The translations under genes were made by a program, and so were the position numbers. The notes below the pieces were generated by a model, which saw only the letters and a program-made list of their open reading frames with translations, did no database searches and was not told the origin of the DNA. A stretch of DNA of 33,230 bases, from assembly GCF_002934685.1 (NCBI RefSeq), contig NZ_NKHL01000075.1:316-33545 (forward strand). The letters run 5' to 3'. This DNA comes from Pseudomonas bohemica. Its GTDB lineage: Bacteria; Pseudomonadota; Gammaproteobacteria; Pseudomonadales; Pseudomonadaceae. Shown in pieces: positions 8,590 to 16,255 of this stretch. Position 1 is the stretch's first letter. Each line of letters opens with the position of its first letter.

Positions 8590-8973
8590 TCAACGCAGCC
8601 GCGCCTCGGTCGACGCCATCGTGTCCATGTATTCGCGACCTTCAACGATCAGCCCGTCACGAATCACCAACAGGTTGTGGTAGGTGTTGCGGTACACCCG
8701 ATCCTCGAAAACCATCTCACCCTGCGCTTCATAGGCGACGCGATCCCCTTCGGCCGTCAGCCCGGTAATCACCACCGAGCGTTTTTTCGCGCTCAGCAGA
8801 CCGTTGCGCACGGCGGCGTTGAACGTCTCGCGGTCAAGCTCGCCGCGCCCCAGCACCCACCATTTCACATCGGCATGCTGTAACGCCAAAAGCGTGTCCA
8901 TATCGCCGTCGATCACCGCTTGCGAGTAGCGCTGCACCAAGGCCTTGTTCGCTTCAGTAATACTCATGCTCAT
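8590..8973 (-). CDS. SnoaL-like (NTF2-fold) protein
   Basis: A 127-residue protein of the SnoaL/ketosteroid-isomerase-related alpha+beta barrel fold. It has the helix NKALVQRYSQAVIDGDMDTLLAL followed by DVKWWVLG, then the curved-sheet strands VVITGLTAEGDRVAYEAQGE and the typical end YHNLLVIRDGLIVEGREYMD. Members either isomerise or hydrolyse cyclic substrates or act as binding proteins. ATG 8973 is chosen because it follows the kinase stop codon by four bases and GGAGGA lies just upstream inside the kinase's last codons; an upstream in-frame ATG would overlap that gene more. It is coupled to the kinase gene and sits tail-to-tail with the SDR/flavoprotein operon, which suits a role in handling the same cyclic compound. 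Confidence 0.85.
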   Translation of the reverse strand: MSMSITEANKALVQRYSQAVIDGDMDTLLALQHADVKWWVLGRGELDRETFNAAVRNGLLSAKKRSVVITGLTAEGDRVAYEAQGEMVFEDRVYRNTYHNLLVIRDGLIVEGREYMDTMASTEARLR

Positions 8974-8977
8974 CGTC

Positions 8978-10177
8978 TCAGTCCTCCAGCAAGTGCTGCA
9001 GATGCGCAACCACCTGGCGCGCGTTTTCGCCCAGCTTGGGCCTGCGACGCGGTTTTTTGCCGGCGGTCAGCAGTTTTATCGACTCGAAATCCTCGGCCGC
9101 GGTAAAGAAACGATCGACGATCTCGACGCCGTTTTGCTGCCCCCACTCATCGACATTAGCCAGCCAGGCCTGCATCCCGTACAGCGGCCAACGACGGAAC
9201 TGCTCCCACGCCGCGTTCTGGTCGAGCACGCCCTCGGCGCCAAGGCTGATCAGCTTCTCCCGGTAGATTTCGACCAGATCCCAAGCGCTGGCACGTCGCT
9301 CTTCGATGGTCAGTGCACCCAGCATGAAATAAGCGATGTCGCGCCAAGGCGTGCCCTTGCGCACCAGTTGCCAGTCCAGCCAGACCCGCTCGCCGTTGTG
9401 CCGCAAGAAACTGTTGCCCTGATGCGAATCGCCATGCACCAGGCAAATGGGTTGCTTTTGCTCCAGCTCGAACGTGCTTAACTCATCGAACGCATGGGAA
9501 AACAGCTCCGGCGTGTCGTACATCCACTGCGGCAGAATCGCCTGATACTCAGTTTTGCGCAGGTTCAAACGCATGTAGTTGTACATGCGCAAAAACTGGT
9601 CGTAGTCCACAGGGTGCGCCATCGACGCAGCCAGCCAGCGCTGCGCCTTCAACTGCGGGCTGTTCCATTGCGCCGCATGCAGCATCGCCAGCGACTCCAG
9701 TCCTTTGGCCACACCGTCTACGCCAAGGTGATGGGTGCTGTGACCAAACTCGCCCGGCGCCAACGCCAGGTCCTCCATCATCACAACGCCGCGACCGCCA
9801 CCGTCGCCGTCCCAATCGCAGAAATACGAATCGGCAATGGGTGTCTGCAAGTGATCACGCATGAAGTGATAGAAGCGCGCCTCAAGCTCACAAATCTCGC
9901 CACTTTCGAAGCCTTCCGACCAGTTGGATTTGAGGCAGACATGCCGGGGAATCCCTGCGGCGATGCCAACATCATTAAGCTCCAGGGCCAGGCGCAGCTT
10001 GGTCGTATGACCGTTGCGCACCTCGACCGTATCGAAGTTCTGGACAACGATGCCTGGGTAGCGATTGGCCAACACGCCGGTGAGCCATTGCGGGGTAATT
10101 TCATGCAGGTGGCGTGGCAGTCGGCCCACGCGTGCGGGGTACAAACGCTCTGCCAGGGGAGCTTTGATGATTGTCAT
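8978..10177 (-). CDS. APH/CHK-like small-molecule kinase
   Basis: A 399-residue protein-kinase-fold phosphotransferase. It shows a probable ATP-binding Lys in HVCLKSNW, a hinge with VVMMEDLALAPGEFG, the catalytic loop VHGDSHQGNSFL (HGDxxxxN, Brenner's motif) and the metal-binding WLDWQLVRKGTPWRDIAYF. The DWQ plus RD.AYF pattern is that of APH-family and ecdysteroid-kinase-like (CHK/DUF1679) enzymes, which phosphorylate hydroxyl groups of sterols, choline or drugs. ATG 10177 (MTIIKAPLAE) is preferred over the more upstream start because the latter would run into the operator; the ribosome site is weak (AGAG). It leads a two-gene operon with the SnoaL-like gene. It probably phosphorylates a hydroxylated substrate of the cluster; antibiotic resistance is less likely given the context. 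Confidence 0.85.
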   Translation of the reverse strand: MTIIKAPLAERLYPARVGRLPRHLHEITPQWLTGVLANRYPGIVVQNFDTVEVRNGHTTKLRLALELNDVGIAAGIPRHVCLKSNWSEGFESGEICELEARFYHFMRDHLQTPIADSYFCDWDGDGGGRGVVMMEDLALAPGEFGHSTHHLGVDGVAKGLESLAMLHAAQWNSPQLKAQRWLAASMAHPVDYDQFLRMYNYMRLNLRKTEYQAILPQWMYDTPELFSHAFDELSTFELEQKQPICLVHGDSHQGNSFLRHNGERVWLDWQLVRKGTPWRDIAYFMLGALTIEERRASAWDLVEIYREKLISLGAEGVLDQNAAWEQFRRWPLYGMQAWLANVDEWGQQNGVEIVDRFFTAAEDFESIKLLTAGKKPRRRPKLGENARQVVAHLQHLLED

Positions 10178-10512
10178 TGTTTTAATTATCTCTGTTCGGC
10201 GAAAGACCAGGGATTCAGCGCTACAACGCCTGAACCGCAGGCGAAGTGTCGACCAGCACAAAGCGCCCAACAAGACAAAACCCGCCTGCACGCCCCGGAG
10301 TTGTTTGACCAACGGTCAAACGCAGGCGGGCCATCGGCACGTTCAAACATCCGCCGTAGTTCCGGCAGCCGTGGGTCGGCGGCCCTCTTCGCGCATCTCG
10401 CGAACGTGCAAAGCGCCCGCCCGGCGGCCTTGTTTCCAGATGAACTCAAGTGGGGCGCGTAGATCAACACTCAGAGCGACTATTCAGTTGGCTCAATTTC
10501 GAGGTAACAAAA
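10178..10512. other. Divergent promoter region of the kinase operon and a small secreted-protein gene
   Basis: A 335-bp gap between divergent genes. It holds the palindromic operator at 10303-10321. Apart from GAGGTAA just before the ATG at 10513 no other signal is clear, and no credible small gene was seen. Confidence 0.5.
10303..10321. promoter_or_regulatory. Perfect 8-3-8 palindromic operator upstream of the kinase operon
   Basis: GTTTGACC-AAC-GGTCAAAC is a perfect inverted repeat of 8-bp arms around three bases, 126 bases upstream of the kinase start. Size and symmetry suit a TetR-family dimer. Closely related sites lie at 3158-3176 and 1509-1527. It could also act on the divergent gene at 10513. 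Confidence 0.65.
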
Positions 10513-10866
10513 ATGAAAAATAGAACCTTAATGTTGTGTTTGCTCGTCGCATTTCTGCCTCTCGGCGCTGTCGCTGATGAAGCCGAAATAGAAAATAACT
10601 TTAACGGTCTGGACATCACCACGCAGGTCGCCGGTGGGACTATCGGCGGTACTGGTCCGGGTGCATCAAGCGGGCCACAAGTCACGAAAGTGACCAACAA
10701 TACATCGAGCAAGGTGCGGTGCGAGTTGAAGGCCGGGCCTGCCGAAACCACTGACGATACGCCCGGCCCGGTCACGATCGAACCGCACGAATCCGCGCCT
10801 CTGAGCCTGCCGGGCAATTACGCCAGCGCCACATTCAAGGCGACACTGACTTGTGACAAGGCTTAG
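10513..10866 (+). CDS. Small secreted protein of unknown function
   Basis: A 117-residue protein with a clear signal peptide (MKNRTLMLCLLVAFLPLGAVAD, cleavage near ADEAE). The mature part is Gly/Thr/Pro-rich and mostly beta (QVAGGTIGGTGPGASSG, VTKVTNNTSSKVRCELKAGP), with two cysteines (KVRCELK and LTCDK at the end) that could form a disulfide. I do not recognise a characterised family. The start is fixed by the signal peptide and by GAGGTAA upstream; an earlier in-frame start has no support. It is a single gene closed by a strong terminator, so it forms its own transcription unit. Confidence 0.75.
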   Translation: MKNRTLMLCLLVAFLPLGAVADEAEIENNFNGLDITTQVAGGTIGGTGPGASSGPQVTKVTNNTSSKVRCELKAGPAETTDDTPGPVTIEPHESAPLSLPGNYASATFKATLTCDKA

Positions 10867-10897
10867 GTCCTGAGTCTGTAACGCGTACAGCCACGCC

Positions 10898-10935
10898 AAG
10901 CCCTGAATTTCCAGCAAAATTCAGGGCTTTTTTCT
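10898..10935 (+). terminator. Strong intrinsic terminator
   Basis: AAGCCCTGAATTT, a CCAGC loop and AAATTCAGGGCTT, followed by TTTTT, form a long stem with a T tract 32 bases after the stop of the small secreted-protein gene. The mirrored A-rich flank means it may also stop transcription of the autotransporter gene from the other side. Confidence 0.9.
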
Positions 10936-10994
10936 CGTTTGAGAGGTTTTATTCACGGCGTGTTTTCAGCGCAAAAGCCGTAGTGATCTTTGAC

Positions 10995-13658
10995 TCACCA
11001 ACTCACCCTGACGCCCAAAGTCCCACTCACGGTCTCAAGCGATTCACTGTCCAGATTGGTGTCGTAGTCCACCGCGAGATACACACTCACACTCGACGAC
11101 AACCTCGCCGCCACCCCAGCCCCCACATCGGCGCTGGATGACTTATGCTCGCTCTTGATCCGATCCACGCCGTTGTAGGTGACGGTGTCTTTACCCGCGA
11201 AGGTGTGCCAGCCATTGGCCCGTACATAGGGCTCCATCGGCGTGTCATTGACCAGATAACGACCTTTGAGCCGGGCGCCAACGCGGCCAGTCCAGTAGTC
11301 CTGGGAGTCGAAGGAGACGTCGGAGATGCCGTCGTTCTGCTTGTCGAGGTCCACGCTCTGGTGGATGACCTGGACTTGCGGTTCGAGCACCCAATGTTCG
11401 GAGATCGGCAGGGGGTAGCCGCTTTCCAGCGAGAGGGTGACGGCGCGGCCTTCGGTGTCGAGTTTGACGCCACGGTCGGAGCGATTGGTGCCGCTGAGGC
11501 GGGTACCCATTGCGACGGCGTCGAGGTACCAGCCTTGGGGGTCCGAAAGGGTCCAGTAGGCGCCGTAATGATCACCTTCAAGCTTCAGGTGGCCCGCCTT
11601 GCGGTGCTGGAAGCCTTCGGCGAAGCCATCGACGTCGCCTCGTAAACGGCTCTGGCCGACGAAAAATCCGAAGCGCTGCAGCAGGCCGGAATCAGTCGTC
11701 GAGGCATAAAGATCGTGACCGATCTGATAGCCCTGGCTTGAGCCGTCAATGCGTGGCGATACGGTGCCTGACCAACTTTTGCGCATGTCGCTGCCGTAAA
11801 TGCGTGCCCAACCGGCGGGCACGACGCCCGTTTCGGTCAACAGACTTTGTTCGCCCTGACGATCATGAAAAGTCCCCAATGCAGAAAGCGTCATCATTTG
11901 CGCCGCAGGAACGACGACCGAGTAAACCGGGACTTCCAGGCGGTAGAGCGGGATCGGATCGGCGCCTGGCGTGGCTTGCGGAACGGGCGGCGTGGTGGCT
12001 GCAGGTTCTGGCGAAGTGGTCGCTTGCGCCGTCGAGGGCGCTGCCGGAGGATCTCGAGGAGCAACCGGGGCGGCGGTTGGCGCTTCCACAGGCGGCTCGT
12101 CGGGATCGACGGTTGGCGGGGGTGCGGCGACCGGCGTCGTGAGGGGTGGCACTGCCACGGCTGGCGGCGCGGGCGGGGTTGACAACAATCCCACAGCCGC
12201 CACCGAAGAACGCAGGTACCAGTTGTTCTCGCTGCCTGCGGTCACACCGCCCTTGAACAGGTAATACTGATAAGCGCCAACTGAGAGAGTGCCTTTCAGC
12301 GCAAAGGCATCGTTGGTACTGGTCGCCCCGTTGCGCGCCTCAACGACTTCGATGCCGTTGGCTCGAGTCAGCCCGCCCAGGCCTCCCAGGTTTGTCACAC
12401 CCAATTGCGTGTTGCCGCTGATCGAGCCTTGGGACACCACCAACTTATCGCTGGCCGACGTGTCATCACCCAGCACGGTTTGCACCAACAATTGCCCACC
12501 CTGGCCGACGTAGTTGCCATAAACGCTGAGCGTATCGCTGGCAGCCGAGCTGTCGCGGGCCATGTCGATAATCCCGGCATTGTTGAGCGTTGCGAGCCGG
12601 TCCGCCTCATAGGGCCGAATCGAGCCTTGGGTCGCGGTCAGCGTGCTGGAGCTATCGACATTGAATGTGCCGGTGGTACTCGTGCTGTCACCGAGGAAAA
12701 AGCCGCCTGCGCCGAGGTTGAAAGTCGACTGATCGTTGAGATTGACTGTCTCCCAACCGACGTAACGCGACGGGTTGGCTGATGAGGTGTTGCTGAAGGT
12801 CAGGGTATCGGCGCCCAGGCCGCCATCGAGCGAAGGTGTCGGGGCGAGCGTGCTTTGCGTCAGGTTGGCGACCCGCGCTATATCGTCGCCATCACCCATC
12901 AGGACCGAAGATTTGATCTGCCCTCCCCCGTCCCAGCTGAATGTATCGTTGCCCGCACTGGCGCGGACTTCTCCGGAAATCACACCACCCGTCACACTGA
13001 TGTTGTCGTTGCCGCCACTGACGCTGACATTGCCGCCGATGGTTCCGCCGGAGATGCTGATGGTGTCGCGGCCAAAGCCGGTCACCAGATTGCCGACGAT
13101 CTGGCCGTTCGACATGTCGAAGATATTGTTATCGAGCTTCATGTCGACGCGACCGATTTTGCCACCCGTCATGGTCGCCACATCGCCGTCTTCGAAGGCC
13201 CCAACGATGGTTCCACCGCTCATGAAAAACGTGTCGCGACTATCGCCCTGCGCCAACGACTGAATAGAGCCTCCAGTCATCTGGAAAATATCGGGTGCCG
13301 CGCCCTGCGAGACAGCACCGGCAATGGTGCCCGCGCTGATGCGGACAGTATTGGTGCCATCGCCCTCGGTAACGGAACCCTGGATCGTGCCAGAATCCAT
13401 CAGCAACAAATCAGCCCCTGGACCGAACTGCACATTGCCGTTGATGGTTCCAGTGCCCCCTTTGGGGAAGCTCAAGCGATTGTTGCCCGATAAATCGGTA
13501 AGAGAGGAACTGCTACCACTGTCACAAACATAGCTGTCGTCGCCTGCACCGGTTGTCAGTGTGCAAGCTGCCTTAATCTCCGTGACCGGCAATAACAACA
13601 TAGATACGCAAGACATATAGAGAATATTGCTGACGCCCGCCCTGAAGGGCTGCTTCAT
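10995..13658 (-). CDS. Type Va autotransporter with a repeat-rich passenger
   Basis: An 887-residue outer-membrane protein. The signal peptide spans about residues 1-30 (MKQPFRAGVSNILYMSCVSM..., cleavage near IKA-ACTL). The passenger (about 30-480) has ~20-residue repeats of the type MSGGTI.G.V..G.G.D, which predicts a right-handed beta-helix. A Pro/Ala-rich linker (about 490-580) is followed by the conserved PLYRLEVPVYSVV segment and a C-terminal Autotransporter beta-barrel ending in LGVRVSW, with a final aromatic residue as BAM substrates have. The ATG at 13658 has AAAGGAG upstream; a start nine codons earlier lacks one. Family members act in adhesion or biofilm formation, or carry enzymes. 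No catalytic motif is seen here, so a structural or adhesive role is the best guess. Confidence 0.92.
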   Translation of the reverse strand: MKQPFRAGVSNILYMSCVSMLLLPVTEIKAACTLTTGAGDDSYVCDSGSSSSLTDLSGNNRLSFPKGGTGTINGNVQFGPGADLLLMDSGTIQGSVTEGDGTNTVRISAGTIAGAVSQGAAPDIFQMTGGSIQSLAQGDSRDTFFMSGGTIVGAFEDGDVATMTGGKIGRVDMKLDNNIFDMSNGQIVGNLVTGFGRDTISISGGTIGGNVSVSGGNDNISVTGGVISGEVRASAGNDTFSWDGGGQIKSSVLMGDGDDIARVANLTQSTLAPTPSLDGGLGADTLTFSNTSSANPSRYVGWETVNLNDQSTFNLGAGGFFLGDSTSTTGTFNVDSSSTLTATQGSIRPYEADRLATLNNAGIIDMARDSSAASDTLSVYGNYVGQGGQLLVQTVLGDDTSASDKLVVSQGSISGNTQLGVTNLGGLGGLTRANGIEVVEARNGATSTNDAFALKGTLSVGAYQYYLFKGGVTAGSENNWYLRSSVAAVGLLSTPPAPPAVAVPPLTTPVAAPPPTVDPDEPPVEAPTAAPVAPRDPPAAPSTAQATTSPEPAATTPPVPQATPGADPIPLYRLEVPVYSVVVPAAQMMTLSALGTFHDRQGEQSLLTETGVVPAGWARIYGSDMRKSWSGTVSPRIDGSSQGYQIGHDLYASTTDSGLLQRFGFFVGQSRLRGDVDGFAEGFQHRKAGHLKLEGDHYGAYWTLSDPQGWYLDAVAMGTRLSGTNRSDRGVKLDTEGRAVTLSLESGYPLPISEHWVLEPQVQVIHQSVDLDKQNDGISDVSFDSQDYWTGRVGARLKGRYLVNDTPMEPYVRANGWHTFAGKDTVTYNGVDRIKSEHKSSSADVGAGVAARLSSSVSVYLAVDYDTNLDSESLETVSGTLGVRVSW

Positions 13659-14016
13659 CAGAATACTCCTTTGGGCATGACCCAAAGCGGATTAATTCCT
13701 TTTAATGACCGCTGCCTAATGCGTCAGATGGCACCGAGTTGATACTCCTTTTTTGAGATAAGGATATTCATTGGTAACTGTCAAGCTACGCCATTGACCC
13801 CATGAGCCACTTTGCCGCACGTTCGACGCGTTGTGACAACGTTAACAAGCGCGTAGACTGCCCCTCATCTGGTCGTACCTCCCATACCCATAATATTTTG
13901 CTGACTGCATGCACCGCCTCGGTTTCCAACCCTGTGCGGCGTTTCTGCTTGTCGGTATTCGGTAGGTGAGTTCGGCGGCCCTGTCGTTTTTTTCCTTGAG
14001 GCTGACGCGTCCTTAA
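13659..14016. other. Divergent intergenic region between autotransporter and sotB-like genes
   Basis: This 358-bp gap has no credible gene. On the minus strand AAAGGAGTAT occurs twice, once as the autotransporter ribosome site (about 13663-13672) and once about 80 bases further upstream, which hints at a short duplicated leader. Promoters for both divergent genes should lie here, but I could not place a clear -35/-10 pair. Confidence 0.4.
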
Positions 14017-15195
14017 ATGAACACCACCGATGCTCGCACTGGAAGTTGGCTCAGCGTAATCGCGCTGGCCCTGGCGGCTTTTATCTTCAACACCACCGAG
14101 TTCGTGCCGGTCGGTCTGCTGAGCGCGATCGGCCACAGTTTCGACATGACCACCGCGCAGGTTGGGCTGATGTTGACGGTCTACGCGTGGATCGTGTCGC
14201 TGACGTCTCTGCCAATGATGCTGATGACGCGCAACATCGAGCGGCGCAAGTTACTGACGTTCGTGTTCGTGCTGTTCATCATCAGCCACGTGATGTCGAG
14301 CATTGCGTCGAGCTTTGGCATGTTGCTGGTCAGCCGCGTCGGCATTGCGCTGTCGCATGCCGTGTTCTGGTCGATCACTGCGTCTCTTGCGGTGCGTGTG
14401 GCACCTGCAGGCAAGCAGGTTCAGGCGCTGGGGCTACTGGCGACGGGCACTTCGCTGGCGATGGTGTTGGGCATCCCGCTGGGCCGCGTGCTCGGTGAAG
14501 CGCTGGGCTGGCGTACGACGTTTCTGACCATTGCCGGCGCGGCAGGTTTGACCGTACTGGTGCTGATCAAGTCGCTGCCACTGCTGCCGAGCCAGAATTC
14601 CGGCTCGCTGCGCAGCCTGCCGGTCCTGTTCAAGCGCCCGGCGTTGATGTCGCTGTATGTGCTGACGGCCTTGGTGATCACCGCACAGTTCACTGCCTAC
14701 AGCTACATCGAACCCTTCGCACAGATTGTCGGAAAGATGGATGGCGAGATGGTCACCATCGTCCTCTTGCTGTTCGGCGGCGCCGGAGTCCTCGGCTCGA
14801 TCGTATTCAGCCGCTACAACAACCGTTATCCACGGGGACTGTTGATCACGGCCATCGGCGCACTGGCGGTGTGTCTGGTCCTGTTGCTGCCGCTGTCCGG
14901 CAAGGCCTCGTGGATCGCGACGCTGAGCATCGTCTGGGGCATGGCGATCATGTGTTTCGGCCTGGTCATGCAGGCGAAAGTGCTGGCGATGGCACCGGAT
15001 GCCACGGATGTGGCGATGGCGCTGCACTCCGGCATCTACAACGTTGGCATCGGCGGCGGCGCGCTGCTGGGCAGCATGGTGATCAGCCAACTGGGCATCG
15101 CCAATATCGGGCTGGTAGGCGGTCTGGTGGCACTCAGTGGCCTGTTGCTGGCATGCCTGGCGACGTACCGGTATGGCGAGGCCATTCGCGCCTGA
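14017..15195 (+). CDS. sotB: MFS sugar efflux transporter, SotB-like
   Basis: A 392-residue inner-membrane protein with 12 hydrophobic segments. The start ([20 protein letters not shown] followed by SAIGHSF) is the hallmark of the SotB/YdeA drug:H+ antiporter group (DHA1). [11 protein letters not shown] is the loop 2-3 sequence, and the antiporter-type motif C region [23 protein letters not shown] is present. E. coli SotB exports arabinose and IPTG, limiting intracellular sugar. Length and motifs fit a complete gene. ATG 14017 has only a distant GAGG. It is transcribed alone, divergently from the autotransporter. The family call is strong; the exact substrate is not, as DHA1 pumps with the same start motif also export drugs or purines. 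Confidence 0.85.
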   Translation: MNTTDARTGSWLSVIALALAAFIFNTTEFVPVGLLSAIGHSFDMTTAQVGLMLTVYAWIVSLTSLPMMLMTRNIERRKLLTFVFVLFIISHVMSSIASSFGMLLVSRVGIALSHAVFWSITASLAVRVAPAGKQVQALGLLATGTSLAMVLGIPLGRVLGEALGWRTTFLTIAGAAGLTVLVLIKSLPLLPSQNSGSLRSLPVLFKRPALMSLYVLTALVITAQFTAYSYIEPFAQIVGKMDGEMVTIVLLLFGGAGVLGSIVFSRYNNRYPRGLLITAIGALAVCLVLLLPLSGKASWIATLSIVWGMAIMCFGLVMQAKVLAMAPDATDVAMALHSGIYNVGIGGGALLGSMVISQLGIANIGLVGGLVALSGLLLACLATYRYGEAIRA

Positions 15196-15221
15196 GTCAT
15201 AACACCGGACCGACAGGGCAC

Positions 15222-15249
15222 TTGCCGCAACTGCCGAGGCTTGCGGCAA
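15222..15249. terminator. Hairpin after the SotB-like gene
   Basis: TTGCCGCAA, a 10-base loop and TTGCGGCAA form a perfect 9-bp stem 27 bases after the stop codon. No T tract follows, so termination is likely but not certain. Confidence 0.45.
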
Positions 15250-15309
15250 TCCTTGTAGACGTCGCAGGTTACGACGTCGACGAAGCGAAAAGTCAGCCGG
15301 CAAGACGCC

Positions 15310-15411
15310 CTACTGCTCTCTAACCCCGCTGACAATCAACCCCAGGATCGTTCCCGCGCCCACCATCATTCCTATCGATAACCAACATTCTCGCGATTGC
15401 CTTCCGCTCAT
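15310..15411 (-). CDS. Candidate 33-residue single-span membrane protein
   Basis: A short ORF starting MSGRQSRECWLSIGMMVGAG and continuing TILGLIVSGVREQ. The charged N-terminus, a hydrophobic Gly-rich stretch of about 18 residues and a charged end look like a small membrane protein. GAGGTGA lies about 20 bases before the ATG, too far for a normal ribosome site. No family is recognised. It is divergent from another small ORF at 15464. It could equally be a remnant of a longer membrane protein. Confidence 0.3.
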   Translation of the reverse strand: MSGRQSRECWLSIGMMVGAGTILGLIVSGVREQ

Positions 15412-15463
15412 TATTCAGAGGCGTACTATCACCTCACACCCAAACACGAACGAGGGCAGGAAA

Positions 15464-15601
15464 ATGGTTATTCATCTTCTGACTTGCTTGACGCTCACAG
15501 CTTTCACCAGCCACGTCGTCGCCCTCAAACTTTTCGCGCTGGATACCGTGCAAGCCACGGCGGACGAAAACGTTGATTGTGTTATGGCACCGGCCAATTA
15601 A
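15464..15601 (+). CDS. Candidate 45-residue small exported or membrane protein
   Basis: The ORF starts MVIHLLTCLTLTAFTSHVVA and ends VDCVMAPAN. A well-placed GAGGGCAGG precedes the ATG. The hydrophobic N-terminal 20 residues look like a signal peptide or membrane anchor. No family is recognised and no neighbour suggests a function, so coding status rests only on the ribosome site and composition. Confidence 0.35.
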   Translation: MVIHLLTCLTLTAFTSHVVALKLFALDTVQATADENVDCVMAPAN

Positions 15602-15670
15602 GGCCAAGTAGCTGACACTTATCAGCACCTTTTACCCTTCGATTTTTCTGTTTGATGCGGAGCACGCGAC

Positions 15671-15952
15671 ATGACCCGAGACGTCACCCTGCACGTTAGT
15701 TTTCCCGAGTTTGGAAATAACTATTACTCACAACATGTCGTCACTCGCAAAAACCGCCACAGCCTGGTTGAGGACAATCGTTTCGGTGCCTACATGATGC
15801 CTTCGGCGGAAAACCACTTCAGTAATGAAGTGGTGGGTTTCAACGATCAGTTCCGCTTTCTGACTGACGTGTTGACCATGCATTTGCTGGAAGTCGAAGC
15901 CGCACGACCTGCCCAAAGGACCCGCCATCCGGCTCAGTCGCGCAGTTTCTAA
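15671..15952 (+). CDS. Small protein of unknown function
   Basis: A 93-residue soluble protein with no signal peptide or membrane segment. The sequence is rich in aromatic residues (FPEFGNNYYSQHVV, NRFGAYMMPSAENHFSNEVV, FNDQFRFLTDVLTMHLLEVE) and ends in a basic tail. It has GGAG about nine bases before the ATG. I do not recognise a family. It follows the candidate small ORF at 15464 by 69 bases and may share its transcript. Confidence 0.5.
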   Translation: MTRDVTLHVSFPEFGNNYYSQHVVTRKNRHSLVEDNRFGAYMMPSAENHFSNEVVGFNDQFRFLTDVLTMHLLEVEAARPAQRTRHPAQSRSF

Positions 15953-16255
15953 TCTCAGGCCGTTAGCGTAGGTTGCTGCGGGCCCAGTGCTCGACATCAA
16001 CTACATTAATGGCAGCAGGATGAGGGAGGTGATTTACGTTTAACTCAAAATTATCGAACTGAAACTGCATTATTTCGAATTTGTCTCAAGCTTCCTTTCT
16101 ATCCACAATCGGTGTGCTTTAACGCGACCGGAAAGTTGCCGCAACAGCTTTCCACTGTCGTGCTGCCCTTTTAGATACCTGGCACTTGCCCCCTTTTGTG
16201 CGGGAGCTCAGCCTTCACCGGCCAGCTCCTTTTTTTCACCCCGGAATCGTCCCGC
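15953..16255. other. Intergenic leader region before the HPP-family gene
   Basis: About 300 bp without a credible ORF. The right end holds a terminator-like hairpin (16203-16236) immediately before the HPP gene. The left part contains a purine-rich GGATGAGGGAGGTGA stretch (16018-16032) not followed by a useful start codon. An uncharacterised small RNA or a 5' leader is possible. Confidence 0.4.
16203..16236 (+). terminator. Terminator-like hairpin just before the HPP-family gene
   Basis: GGAGCT (16203-16208) pairs with AGCTCC (16224-16229) and an inner GCC pairs with GGC; seven T residues follow directly. It lies only 20 bases before the likely start of the HPP gene and 250 bases after the nearest upstream gene. 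It may therefore be an attenuator in the HPP leader or the end of an unannotated small RNA. Confidence 0.55.

Noticed and set aside
8945..10462. Plus-strand ORFs opposite the kinase gene
   Set aside because: The kinase has HGDxxxxN and DWQ motifs; the opposite products are His/Arg/Gln-rich shadows.
13786..14136. Minus-strand 116-codon ORF overlapping the start of the SotB-like gene
   Set aside because: It overlaps a strong gene, is highly charged, lacks a ribosome site and matches nothing I know.
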